From NCBI RefSeq assembly GCF_018139625.1, contig NZ_JAGSOH010000041.1, forward strand, positions 1 to 53,290: a DNA stretch of 53,290 nucleotides, read 5' to 3'. A program made the position numbers and the translations under genes. Shown here in pieces: positions 42,120-49,511 of the stretch (positions are counted from its first letter, which is position 1; each line of letters starts with the position of its first letter). The DNA comes from Actinospica acidithermotolerans (GTDB lineage Bacteria > Actinomycetota > Actinomycetes > Streptomycetales > Catenulisporaceae). Below the pieces are notes generated by a model. The model had not been told where the DNA came from. It made no database searches and saw only the letters and a program-made list of their open reading frames with translations.

Positions 42120-42319
42120 GTGTTGTGCCCTCCCAGAGAAGATCCGTTGCGACACGGAAAACAGCAGCCATATTCCCGCGGCTGCAGATTCCAGAACGAT
42201 TCCCAGGGATTGTAGAGCCATGCGGTATGCCTGGGTAGCCGAACGGACCGACGGCCGCGGTCCCGCATCGTGACCAGGGAGATTCCACGTCTCGGGACGC
42301 TTTGATCACAGGGATATGA

Positions 42320-42907
42320 TCAATACCGATACGCCGACTGCAGCAGCCCGTAGACGAATTCGGCCGCCACCGTGATCTTTTGACCGGACCCGTCGTCGAT
42401 ATCGTCGATCAGGGCCAGATCGCGCGTCGGCGCCGAGCCTTCGAGCTGCCGCAGCCGCCCGAACGCCACCGCGACGTCCCCGAGCACGCACGACCACGGC
42501 GTCAGGTCGCCGAGTCCGCGCAGCACAGGCCGAGCCGCGCCCGGGGCGCGCACCAGATGCTCCTTCAGCAGCATGTCGCCGGGCCCGATGAACGCTTCGA
42601 AGCGCAGGCCCGGCCACACCTCCTGCGGCAACTCCCACTGCTCGCAGCGGCACGGCGCGTCGCCCACCGTGCGCTCGACGACCTCCACCGGCCTGCCGAG
42701 AACGCTGTGCAGCTGCCCCAGCGGACCGCGCGAGTGCCTGCTGCGCAGCATCCGCTGCCAGGTGGCGTTCACCGCGCGCATCTCGGACACGTCGTACCCG
42801 AGGCGGGTGCGCGCGTCCTCGACGAGCTGCGGCTGGTAGTCGGCCATCCGGCGCAGCAGCACGAGCGGGAACTCCGCCGCGGTGACCGGAACCGAGGGGA
42901 TCGTCAT
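42320..42907 (-). CDS. Conserved-looking protein of unknown function
   Basis: The 195-aa soluble protein was not assigned to a family. It contains two closely spaced cysteines (CRCEQWELP near residue 86), a GDMLLKEHLVRAPG segment, and an acidic patch IDDIDDGSG before a Tyr-rich end (FVYGLLQSAYRY). The composition and codon use match neighbouring genes, and the frame is free of antisense competitors with better features. ATG 42907 follows a run with weak SD similarity. The 200-bp gap downstream (42120-42319) carries the promoter region of the membrane-protein gene. Confidence 0.65.
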   Translation of the reverse strand: MTIPSVPVTAAEFPLVLLRRMADYQPQLVEDARTRLGYDVSEMRAVNATWQRMLRSRHSRGPLGQLHSVLGRPVEVVERTVGDAPCRCEQWELPQEVWPGLRFEAFIGPGDMLLKEHLVRAPGAARPVLRGLGDLTPWSCVLGDVAVAFGRLRQLEGSAPTRDLALIDDIDDGSGQKITVAAEFVYGLLQSAYRY

Positions 42908-43049
42908 CGGTCCTGCTTACTATGCCTCCGGCAGCAGGTCCAGCGCGTCCTGCGTCGTGCCCGCTCGCCGATGCGCGGGAAGACCGGCTCGACGCCGTTC
43001 ACGTGCCTGATCCGAACAGGTCGGCGGCCGGCCCGCTCCCGGCGGGCCG

Positions 43050-43085
43050 CCTGCTGCCGCCAGCGGGCCCGCTGGCGGCAGCAGG
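43050..43085. terminator. 36-bp perfect palindrome after the methyltransferase gene
   Basis: CCTGCTGCCGCCAGCGGG (43050-43067) is followed directly by its exact reverse complement (43068-43085), so the DNA is a perfect palindrome with no spacer. It lies 22 bases beyond the stop codon of the methyltransferase on the minus strand and within the 200-bp gap before the unknown gene; a terminator role is likely. Confidence 0.65.
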
Positions 43086-43107
43086 TGCACGACCGGCAGC
43101 CGGCCCG

Positions 43108-43929
43108 CTACCGCTTGATGCCGACCCCGCCGATCAAGCTGTACCGAGACACGTCCCCGTTCAGCGGATCCGACTCGAGCGCCCCCGGCTCCGGCCGCCA
43201 GTGAATCAGGTCGGTCAGCCCCGGCGGCAGCATCTCGTAGCCCTCGAGGATCCGGGCCAGCTCCGCCTTGCTCCGGAACACCCCCGGCTGCGTCGTGTTC
43301 GCGTAGACGTCCTCGACCTCGCCGACGGCCTTCGGCCGGTAGTCGTTGGTGCCGTGGCTCACGGCGAGGTAGGAGCCGGGGACCGTCCCCTCCCGGTACG
43401 CCGCGACGATTCCGGCCGGATCGTCGGCGTCCGGCACGAACGGCAGCACCGACACCAGCAGCACGCCGACCGGCCGCGACAGATCCAGGCCTCCCGCGCG
43501 CACCGCGTCCCGCAGCACCGCGTCCGGATCCCGCAGGTCCGCGTGCAGCACGCTCACCGACGGCGTCCCCGACAGCAGCGCCGACGCGTGCGCCACCGCC
43601 ACCGGATCAGAATCCACATACACCGTCCGCGCCCCCGGCCGGGCGGCCGACGCCACCTCGTGCACGTTGCCCGCGGTGGGAATCCCCGACCCCAGGTCGA
43701 GGAACTGGTCGATTCCCAGCTCGCACAGCGCCGTCACGGCCCGGTACAGGAACGACCGATTCGCCCGTACCACGTGCGGCGCGTCCGGGAAGACCTTCAT
43801 CGCCTGCTCGGCCAGCGCCCGATCGCAGGCGAAATTGTGCGAGCCACCGAGGAACCAGTCGTACATCCGCGCCACCGACGGCCGCTCGATGTCGATCTCA
43901 TCCGGTGCCCACGCGGGTCGATGCTGCAT
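43108..43929 (-). CDS. SAM-dependent methyltransferase, DUF574 (PF04672) family
   Basis: The 273-aa product shows the family pattern: ERPSVARMYDWFLGGSHNFACDR at the N-terminus (P-S-x-A-R-x-Y-D-x-x-L-G-G), ELGIDQFLDLGSGIPTAGNVHEVA as the SAM-binding glycine loop, and ARTVYVDSDPVAVAHASALL with the acidic ribose-binding Asp pair. Members are abundant in actinomycetes; targets are unknown. AAGGAGG lies 7 bases before ATG 43929, which settles the start against the longer frame from 44049. Confidence 0.9.
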   Translation of the reverse strand: MQHRPAWAPDEIDIERPSVARMYDWFLGGSHNFACDRALAEQAMKVFPDAPHVVRANRSFLYRAVTALCELGIDQFLDLGSGIPTAGNVHEVASAARPGARTVYVDSDPVAVAHASALLSGTPSVSVLHADLRDPDAVLRDAVRAGGLDLSRPVGVLLVSVLPFVPDADDPAGIVAAYREGTVPGSYLAVSHGTNDYRPKAVGEVEDVYANTTQPGVFRSKAELARILEGYEMLPPGLTDLIHWRPEPGALESDPLNGDVSRYSLIGGVGIKR

Positions 43930-44071
43930 CAGGCGACCTCCTTCGCACCGCCATTGATACCAGAGCGGAGTCACGCCCGGTACCGCAACCCGAGGCGAAT
44001 TCCTCTCAGCCGACGCCGCCCGGAATCGGACCACCGGTCCCGCGGTCATGCGCGGGTTGACCGCTCCTTCC

Positions 44072-44482
44072 CTAGCGGCCGATCTTGTCGAGGGCGGCCA
44101 GGTCGTCTTCCGTGAGTGTGATCCCCGCGCCCGCGGCGTTCTCGCGGAGGTGCGCGCTGGACGCGGTGCCGGGGATGAGCAGGATGTTCGCCGAGCGATG
44201 CAGCAGCCATGCCAGGGCGACGGACATCGGCGTCGCGGCGAGGCGGGTGGCGACGGCCGAGAGTGCGTCGGATTGGAGGGGGGTGAAGCCGCCGAGGGGG
44301 AAGAAGGGCACGTATGCGATACCAGCCTCCGCGAGCTCGTCGATCATCGGATCGTCGTGACGGTAGGCGAGGTTGTACATGTTCTGCACGCACACGATCG
44401 GCGCGATGGACCTCGCCTCAGCGACCTGATCCGCCGTCGCGTTGCTGACGCCGAGGTGGCGGATCAGACCCTGCTGCGGTAC
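44072..44482 (-). pseudogene. 5'-truncated aldo/keto reductase
   Basis: The frame encodes the C-terminal half of an aldo/keto reductase: QQGLIRHLGVSNATADQVAE, then IVCVQNMYNLAYRHDDPMID, YVPFFPLGGFTPLQSDAL, LAWLLHRSANILLIPGTASS and LTEDDLAALDKIGR. The NADP-site Ser/Arg region is present, but the first 140 or so residues, with the catalytic Asp-Tyr-Lys-His, are missing. The break lies at about 44482, four bases from the stop codon of the upstream monooxygenase. No stop interrupts the remaining frame, and the only usual start is GTG 44395, so a short product is possible but cannot be an active reductase. Confidence 0.82.
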
Positions 44483-44486
44483 TTGC

Positions 44487-45629
44487 CTACGCCTCGCCGG
44501 AGGCGAGGAAGCCGAGCGCCTCGCTCATGGTGACCGCGACGTCGCGGTCGGTGCTCTCGCCGGCGTCGATCTCGAAGCCGACCAGCTTCATCGAGTTGCG
44601 CACCACGATCTCGACGCGCGGCATGCGCCGCTTCATGAAGGCGGGCAGCACCTTCTCCACCGGCGCGTCGCCGGTGACCATCTCGGCGAGAACGGTGGCG
44701 TCCTCGGCGCACATCGCCGCACCCTGGGCGATCAGCGGCGGGCAGGCGTGCGCGGCGTCGCCGATGACGATGGCGCGGCCGCGGAACCACGGGTCCTCGA
44801 CCAGCAGCCACTCGATCCGGGTGTGCACGACGTTCGACTCCGGGCCGATGGCCTCGCGCAGTTTGCCCCACTTGCCGGTGTAGCCCTCGGAGCGCTCGTA
44901 CATCAACTCCCACGCGGGCCGTCCGCCCTCGCCTCCGCCGAAGTCGGCGATCGTGCCGTCCTCGTCAAGGACGTAGGCGTAGCAACTGTCTTTCGAGATC
45001 GGGGAGTAACCGGCCTTGTAACGCGGGCCCCCGTAGTAGACCTCGTGGGTCTCGGTGTCGGCGGGGCGCTCGGCCACGACGCGCCAGATGCTCATGCCGG
45101 TCGGCTGCGGCAGGGTGTCGATGCCGAGCATGCCGCGCATCTTCGACCGGATGCCGTCCGCGCCGACCACGAGGTCGTAGGTGCCGGTGGTGCCGTCGCT
45201 GAACTCGACGTAGGCGCGCTGCGCGTCCTGCGCGAGCGAGGTGGCCGTCAGGCCGAGGCGTACTTTCACGCCGGCCGCGTAGATCCGGTCGCACAGGATG
45301 CTCTGCAGGTCGGAGCGCAGCGCGCCCATCGTCGCCGGGAGCCGCTCGCCGCCGGTGCGCGGCGTCGGCACCTCGGCGATCACCGTGCCGTCCGCCTTGC
45401 ACATCTTCAGCTTGTCGTAGGGCACGCCGCGGGCGAGCACGTCGTCGAGGATGCCGATCTTCTCGAAGGCGGCCAGCGCGTTGCCCTGCACGGTGATGCC
45501 GTGCCCGACGCCGTGCCAGACGGGGCTGATCTCGACCAGGTCCACCTGGACGCCGCGCTGGGCCAGGGCGAGCGACAGCACGCTGCCGGTGATGCCGCCG
45601 CCGACGACGAGAACCTTCTGCACGCCCAC
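44487..45629 (-). CDS. FAD-dependent monooxygenase (PHBH-type)
   Basis: The 380-aa product has the three group A flavin monooxygenase fingerprints: VLVVGGGITGSVLSLALAQRG (FAD ADP-binding), DLVVGADGIRSKMR (the D-G motif) and GRAIVIGDAAHACPPLIAQG (the G-D motif). It should use NAD(P)H and O2 to hydroxylate or oxidise a small molecule. Clear AAGGAG lies 6 bases before GTG 45629. It is last in the catabolic operon, 46 bases after the SDR. The substrate is unknown; the SDR and HpsN-like partners suggest oxidation of a polyol or sugar derivative. Confidence 0.9.
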   Translation of the reverse strand: MGVQKVLVVGGGITGSVLSLALAQRGVQVDLVEISPVWHGVGHGITVQGNALAAFEKIGILDDVLARGVPYDKLKMCKADGTVIAEVPTPRTGGERLPATMGALRSDLQSILCDRIYAAGVKVRLGLTATSLAQDAQRAYVEFSDGTTGTYDLVVGADGIRSKMRGMLGIDTLPQPTGMSIWRVVAERPADTETHEVYYGGPRYKAGYSPISKDSCYAYVLDEDGTIADFGGGEGGRPAWELMYERSEGYTGKWGKLREAIGPESNVVHTRIEWLLVEDPWFRGRAIVIGDAAHACPPLIAQGAAMCAEDATVLAEMVTGDAPVEKVLPAFMKRRMPRVEIVVRNSMKLVGFEIDAGESTDRDVAVTMSEALGFLASGEA

Positions 45630-45675
45630 GGCATGCTCCTTTGCAAGTACGAAAAGCCGATTTCGAGATGAAGAA

Positions 45676-46578
45676 TCAGGCCGGGGCGATCATGCCCGCG
45701 GACAGGTCGATGTCCGCGCCGCACAGGCCGGGCATGCGCAGCATGGCGAGGACGGCTGCCGCGACCTCGTCCTCCTCGACCAGGCGGCGCAGCGCGGCGC
45801 GGCTGACGAATGCCTCCTCGGCCTCGGCGTACGTGGTTCCGGTCGCCGCCGCCTCGAGGGTGAAGTTGCGCTCCATCCGCGGTCCCCGGCACGGGCCGGG
45901 GGAGAGGCTGTTCACGGCGACGCCCGCCGGGCCCACCTCGAACGCGAGCGTGCGGGTCAGGCCGAGCACGGCCATCTTCGAGGCCGTGTACGGGGTGCGC
46001 CGGGTCAGCGGGCGCTTGCCGCTGACGGACGCGACGTTGATCACGTCGCCGATGCCGCGCTCGGTCATCTGCGGCAGGAACGCCCGGCACATCAGATAGA
46101 TGCTGCGCACGTTCGCCGAGAAGACCTCGTCCCACTCCTCCGGCTCGATGTCCGTCAGGGCCTTGACCGGGCCGCCGATGCCCGCGTTGTTCACCAGGAT
46201 GCTGATCTCCTCGGCGCCCGCGTCCAGGCCGGCGCGCAGGGCGTCGACGGACGGCGGCGAGGAGACGTCGCAGACCTCGATCCGGGCCGACCCCGGGTCG
46301 GGGAAGAGCGCCGCGGTCTGTTGGAGCTTGGCCGCGGTGCGCCCGACGAGGATGACGCGGGCGCCGGCCCGGGCCAGGCCGAGGGCGATCGCTCGGCCCA
46401 GCCCGTTTCCGGCCCCGGTGACGAGGGCCGTGCGACCGGCTGCCTCGCCGCCCGGACCGGCGGTGTACCGTGCCGGGTCGTCGCCCGGCACGGTGACACC
46501 GTGACCGGCCCCGGTGACGGGGGCTGAGCGACCAGCCTGCTCGTCACCGGTCCCGCGACCCGGGGCGGGCTCAGCCAT
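45676..46578 (-). CDS. Short-chain dehydrogenase/reductase with duplicated N-terminal glycine motif
   Basis: The 300-aa SDR has TALVTGAGNGLGRAIALGLA (NAD(P) site, about residues 50-69), ILVNNAGIGG, the catalytic VINVASVSGKRP Ser and YTASKMAVLG Tyr/Lys. About 45 extra residues precede the core and contain APVTGAGHGV, an imperfect copy of the same glycine motif. The underlying DNA is a 96-bp in-frame repeat (CCGGCCCCGGTGAC at 46409-46422 and 46505-46518). ATG 46578 overlaps the upstream dehydrogenase gene by 8 bases; an in-frame GTG inside the extension would give a normal-length enzyme. NAD(P)-dependent oxidation of an alcohol is expected. Confidence 0.88.
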   Translation of the reverse strand: MAEPAPGRGTGDEQAGRSAPVTGAGHGVTVPGDDPARYTAGPGGEAAGRTALVTGAGNGLGRAIALGLARAGARVILVGRTAAKLQQTAALFPDPGSARIEVCDVSSPPSVDALRAGLDAGAEEISILVNNAGIGGPVKALTDIEPEEWDEVFSANVRSIYLMCRAFLPQMTERGIGDVINVASVSGKRPLTRRTPYTASKMAVLGLTRTLAFEVGPAGVAVNSLSPGPCRGPRMERNFTLEAAATGTTYAEAEEAFVSRAALRRLVEEDEVAAAVLAMLRMPGLCGADIDLSAGMIAPA

Positions 46579-47887
46579 CGAGGGCCTCGCTGAGCCACTC
46601 GGGCCGGGTGCCGCGCACCTTCGCGGCCCGGACGTCCCCGGAGCGGGCGTGGCCCTCGAACAGCTCGACGCGCGCGGCGCGGCCGCACACCTCGCCGAGC
46701 CGCGCGCCGGACTCGGGCTCGCGCACCTCCTGGTACGTCACGGTCTTGAGGTACTTGCCGACCCACAGGCCGCCGGTGTAGCGGGCCGCACCCCGCGTCG
46801 GCAGCACGTGGTTGGTACCGATGACCTTGTCGCCGTAGGAGACGCAGGTGCCCTCGCCCAGGAACAGCGCACCGTAGTCGTGCATCTTGTCCAGGGCCTG
46901 GCGCGGGTTTTCCGTGAGCACCTCGACGTGTTCGGAAGCGAAGGAGTCCGCCACGTCGAAGGCCTCGTCGAGGTCGTCGACGACGATGATCTGGCCGTGG
47001 TCGCGCCAGGCCGGGCCCGCGTAGTCGCGGGTGCTCATGCCGGGCAGGATCTTCTCGATGTACTCGAGGGCCTTCTCGCCGATCTCGCGCGAAGTGGTGA
47101 CCAGCACTGCCGGGGAGTCGGGGCCGTGCTCGGCCTGGGAGAGCAGGTCGACGGCGACGACCTCGGGGTCGGCGTGCTCGTCGGCGACGACCATGATCTC
47201 GGTGGGTCCGGCGAACAGGTCGATGCCGACCTCGCCGAACAGCTGCCGCTTGGCCTCGGCGACGTACGCGTTGCCCGGCCCGGCCAGCAGGTCGACCTTG
47301 CCGATGGTCTCGGTGCCCAGCGCCATCGCGGTGACGGCCTGCACGCCGCCGAGCAGGTAGATCTCGTCGGCGCCGGCGAGGTGCATCGCGGCGATGGTGG
47401 CCTTGGGGACCTCGCCGCGGATCGGCGGGGTGCAGGCGGCGACCCGGGCCACGCCGGCGACCTTCGCGGTGATGATCGTCATGTGCGCCGAAGCCGTGAG
47501 CGGGTACTTGCCGCCGGGCACGTACGCGCCCGCCGCGCTCACCGGCACGTGCTTATGGCCGAGGTAGACGCCCGGCAGGGTTTCGATCTCCACGTCGCGC
47601 ATCGAGGCGAGCTGGGCCTCGGCGAACCGGCGCACCTGCGCCTGGACGAACTCAATGTCCTCGATGACCTGCTCGGGCACGTCGGCCACGATCGCGGCGA
47701 TCTGCTCGTCGCTCAGCCGGAAGGAGTCGGGGGACCAGTTGTCGAACTTGGCCGAGTACTCGCGCACGGCCGCGTCGCCGTTCTCCCGGATGTCGGCGAT
47801 CACCGACTCCACCACGGTACGGACCCCGGCGAGGTCCTTGGCGACCTGGGCTGCGGGGACGGCTTCCTTCAAGTACTGCTTGGCCAT
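46571..47887 (-). CDS. Histidinol dehydrogenase family enzyme, HpsN-like
   Basis: The 438-aa product has the HisD fold sequence blocks: PVSAAGAYVPGGKYPLTAS, AGPGNAYVAEAKRQLFG, FAGPTEIMVVADEHADPEVV, LLSQAEHGPDSPAVLV and SFASEHVEVLTENP, with the zinc and catalytic His/Glu residues. LPTRGAARYTGGLWVGKYLK and ELFEGHARSGDVRAAK resemble HpsN (sulfopropanediol 3-dehydrogenase) more than biosynthetic HisD, and no other his genes are near. It probably oxidises a terminal alcohol to an acid in two NAD-dependent steps. ATG 47887 (MAKQYLKE) is preferred to TTG 47905, with AGAGG 9 bases upstream. Confidence 0.85.
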   Translation of the reverse strand: MAKQYLKEAVPAAQVAKDLAGVRTVVESVIADIRENGDAAVREYSAKFDNWSPDSFRLSDEQIAAIVADVPEQVIEDIEFVQAQVRRFAEAQLASMRDVEIETLPGVYLGHKHVPVSAAGAYVPGGKYPLTASAHMTIITAKVAGVARVAACTPPIRGEVPKATIAAMHLAGADEIYLLGGVQAVTAMALGTETIGKVDLLAGPGNAYVAEAKRQLFGEVGIDLFAGPTEIMVVADEHADPEVVAVDLLSQAEHGPDSPAVLVTTSREIGEKALEYIEKILPGMSTRDYAGPAWRDHGQIIVVDDLDEAFDVADSFASEHVEVLTENPRQALDKMHDYGALFLGEGTCVSYGDKVIGTNHVLPTRGAARYTGGLWVGKYLKTVTYQEVREPESGARLGEVCGRAARVELFEGHARSGDVRAAKVRGTRPEWLSEALDG

Positions 47888-47905
47888 GGCTCCAGACCTC
47901 TTCAA

Positions 47906-48018
47906 TCACTGATTCGGGTGGCCGGCGAAGACTCCGGCAGGGTCGTGCAGGGCGCGTAGCCGCTGCATTGCGGTCAACTGCTGATCGTGGAGGGCGGCGT
48001 CGGAGCGTTCCCCCGGTT
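47906..48018 (-). pseudogene. Possible C-terminal remnant of an FAD-linked oxidase
   Basis: The 113-base frame ending at TGA 47906 encodes LHDQQLTAMQRLRALHDPAG then VFAGHPNQ, which resembles the C-terminal tail of berberine-bridge or GlcD-type oxidases (R-L-R-x-x-x-D-P-x-G-V-F). No upstream part exists; VOC begins 18 bases further. It fits a gene remnant in the 149-bp gap between VOC and the dehydrogenase, but the match is short. Confidence 0.35.
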
Positions 48019-48036
48019 CGCGCCATGGCCATGCCG

Positions 48037-48447
48037 TCAGGCCTTGACCACCCGGTGGATCAGCTCGATGAGATTTCCGTCCAGGTCGGTCACGTACGCC
48101 ATGCGCACGCCCGGCTCTGGCGACTCGCGCGGGTCCCAGACCGGGACCGCGCCGTGGCTCAGCGCGTGCTCGTAGACCGACTCCAGGTCGGTGACCTCGA
48201 AGCACACGTGGTTGAAGCCGTGCACGGAGTTGGCGGACGGCGGGTCCGCCCGGTTGACGCCGGGCAGCGCGCCGTGCATCTCCAGCAATTCCACGCCGGC
48301 CCCGTCCGCGGCGAGCGCGAACGCGCCGCGCAGCCCGAGCGAGGGCACCTCGAAGCGGTGGCCCTCCGTGAGGTTCAGCGCCCGGCAGTACCAGTCCAGG
48401 GAGCGTTCGAGGTCGGGGACGCTGAGCCCGGCGTGATGCAGTCGCAT
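48037..48447 (-). CDS. VOC-family (glyoxalase/dioxygenase fold) protein
   Basis: The 136-aa product has the paired beta-alpha-beta-beta-beta modules of the vicinal-oxygen-chelate fold: LHHAGLSVPDLERSLDWYCRALNL with a metal-ligand His, VELLEMHG with a Glu, FNHVCFEVTDLESVYEHAL with the second His, and AYVTDLDGNLIELIHRV with the last Glu. All four metal positions appear filled, so an epimerase, isomerase or lyase role on a pathway intermediate is likely. It lies between the importer permease and the dehydrogenase in the catabolic operon. Confidence 0.88.
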   Translation of the reverse strand: MRLHHAGLSVPDLERSLDWYCRALNLTEGHRFEVPSLGLRGAFALAADGAGVELLEMHGALPGVNRADPPSANSVHGFNHVCFEVTDLESVYEHALSHGAVPVWDPRESPEPGVRMAYVTDLDGNLIELIHRVVKA

Positions 48448-48494
48448 TGCTGTGGTTCTCTCTCATGCGGGAAAGGTGGGTGGGGTGCTGCGGG

Positions 48495-49511
48495 CTAGAC
48501 GCGGTCCCGCAGCCGGCGCTCGCGTCCGTAGAGCGCGACGACCAGCAGGATCAGGGCGCCGAACACGACGTTCGCCGCGGACGCGCTCAGATTGTTGACG
48601 GAGATCACGAAGTTCAGCGTGGTGACGATCAGCGCGCCGAGGCAGGTGCGCAGGTAGTCGCCGCGGCCGCCCATCATCGTGCCGCCGACGATGACCGCCG
48701 CCAGGCCCGGGAACAGGTAGCTGTTGCCGACGTTCGTGTCGCCGCCGGTGCTGAACCCGGCCAGCAGCACGCCGGCCAGTCCGGCCAGCAGCGCGCTCGC
48801 CGCGTAGGCCGCCGTCCACACGCGCCGGGTGCTCACGCCCGCGAGATCCGCGGATTTCGGGCCCGCGCCGGCCAGGTAGAGCCTGCGGCCGAGCGGGGTC
48901 TTGAGCAGCACGACGGTGATCGCCGCCGCCAGCAGGATCCAGAACGCCACGATCGGCGGGATCGGCAGGCCGAAGGTGTCCGAGGTCTGATTCGTAAAGG
49001 ACTGCAGCCAGCCCGGGCCGGAACCGTTGAGCAGGCCGGTGTTCGAGCCGACCAGGACGCCGACCACGATCGAGCTCATCGCGAGGGTGATGACCAGCGG
49101 CTCGAGCTTGAACCTGTGGCACAGCCAGCCGGAGAAGCCGCCGCCGGCCACGCAGATCGCGGCCACCAGCAGCGCCACGGCGCCGAAGTTCCAGTGCTCG
49201 TTGCCGACCAGGTGCGTCACCAGCAGGTTGCCGGCCACGATGTAGGCGGCGATCGAGAAGTCGAGGCCGCCGACCAGGATGACGAGGGTCTGGCCGGCCG
49301 CCGCGATGCCCAGGAACGACGCCTGCAGCAGGATCGGGGCGAGCAGGTCGTTCCAGCTGTAGTCGCCGTCCGCGTTGCCCACGTAGAGCACGAGGGCCAC
49401 CAGGATGACGATCTGCAGCAGCGGCAGGCGCCTCTGCAGCCCGGCGAGCCTTGCGATCGGGGACAGGCCGCGCTCCCGCGTCGGCGCGGGCGTCTGGGTG
49501 AGGGTGGTCAT
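48495..49511 (-). CDS. CUT2 sugar ABC transporter permease (third importer)
   Basis: The 338-aa RbsC-type permease has AAAGQTLVILVGGLDFSIAAYIV (here G-G-L-D-F-S in place of the usual G-G-I-D-L-S), YLAGAGPKSADLAGVSTRRV for ATPase contact, and about ten hydrophobic segments. ATG 49511 overlaps the stop of the ATPase-permease fusion by 4 bases; the much longer open frame upstream is a shadow. It should pair with the permease half of the fusion protein as a heterodimeric channel. Confidence 0.92.
   Translation of the reverse strand: MTTLTQTPAPTRERGLSPIARLAGLQRRLPLLQIVILVALVLYVGNADGDYSWNDLLAPILLQASFLGIAAAGQTLVILVGGLDFSIAAYIVAGNLLVTHLVGNEHWNFGAVALLVAAICVAGGGFSGWLCHRFKLEPLVITLAMSSIVVGVLVGSNTGLLNGSGPGWLQSFTNQTSDTFGLPIPPIVAFWILLAAAITVVLLKTPLGRRLYLAGAGPKSADLAGVSTRRVWTAAYAASALLAGLAGVLLAGFSTGGDTNVGNSYLFPGLAAVIVGGTMMGGRGDYLRTCLGALIVTTLNFVISVNNLSASAANVVFGALILLVVALYGRERRLRDRV

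Noticed and set aside
46571..47887. Biosynthetic histidinol dehydrogenase (hisD)
   Set aside because: No other his genes are near, the operon is catabolic, and the C-terminal blocks resemble HpsN.
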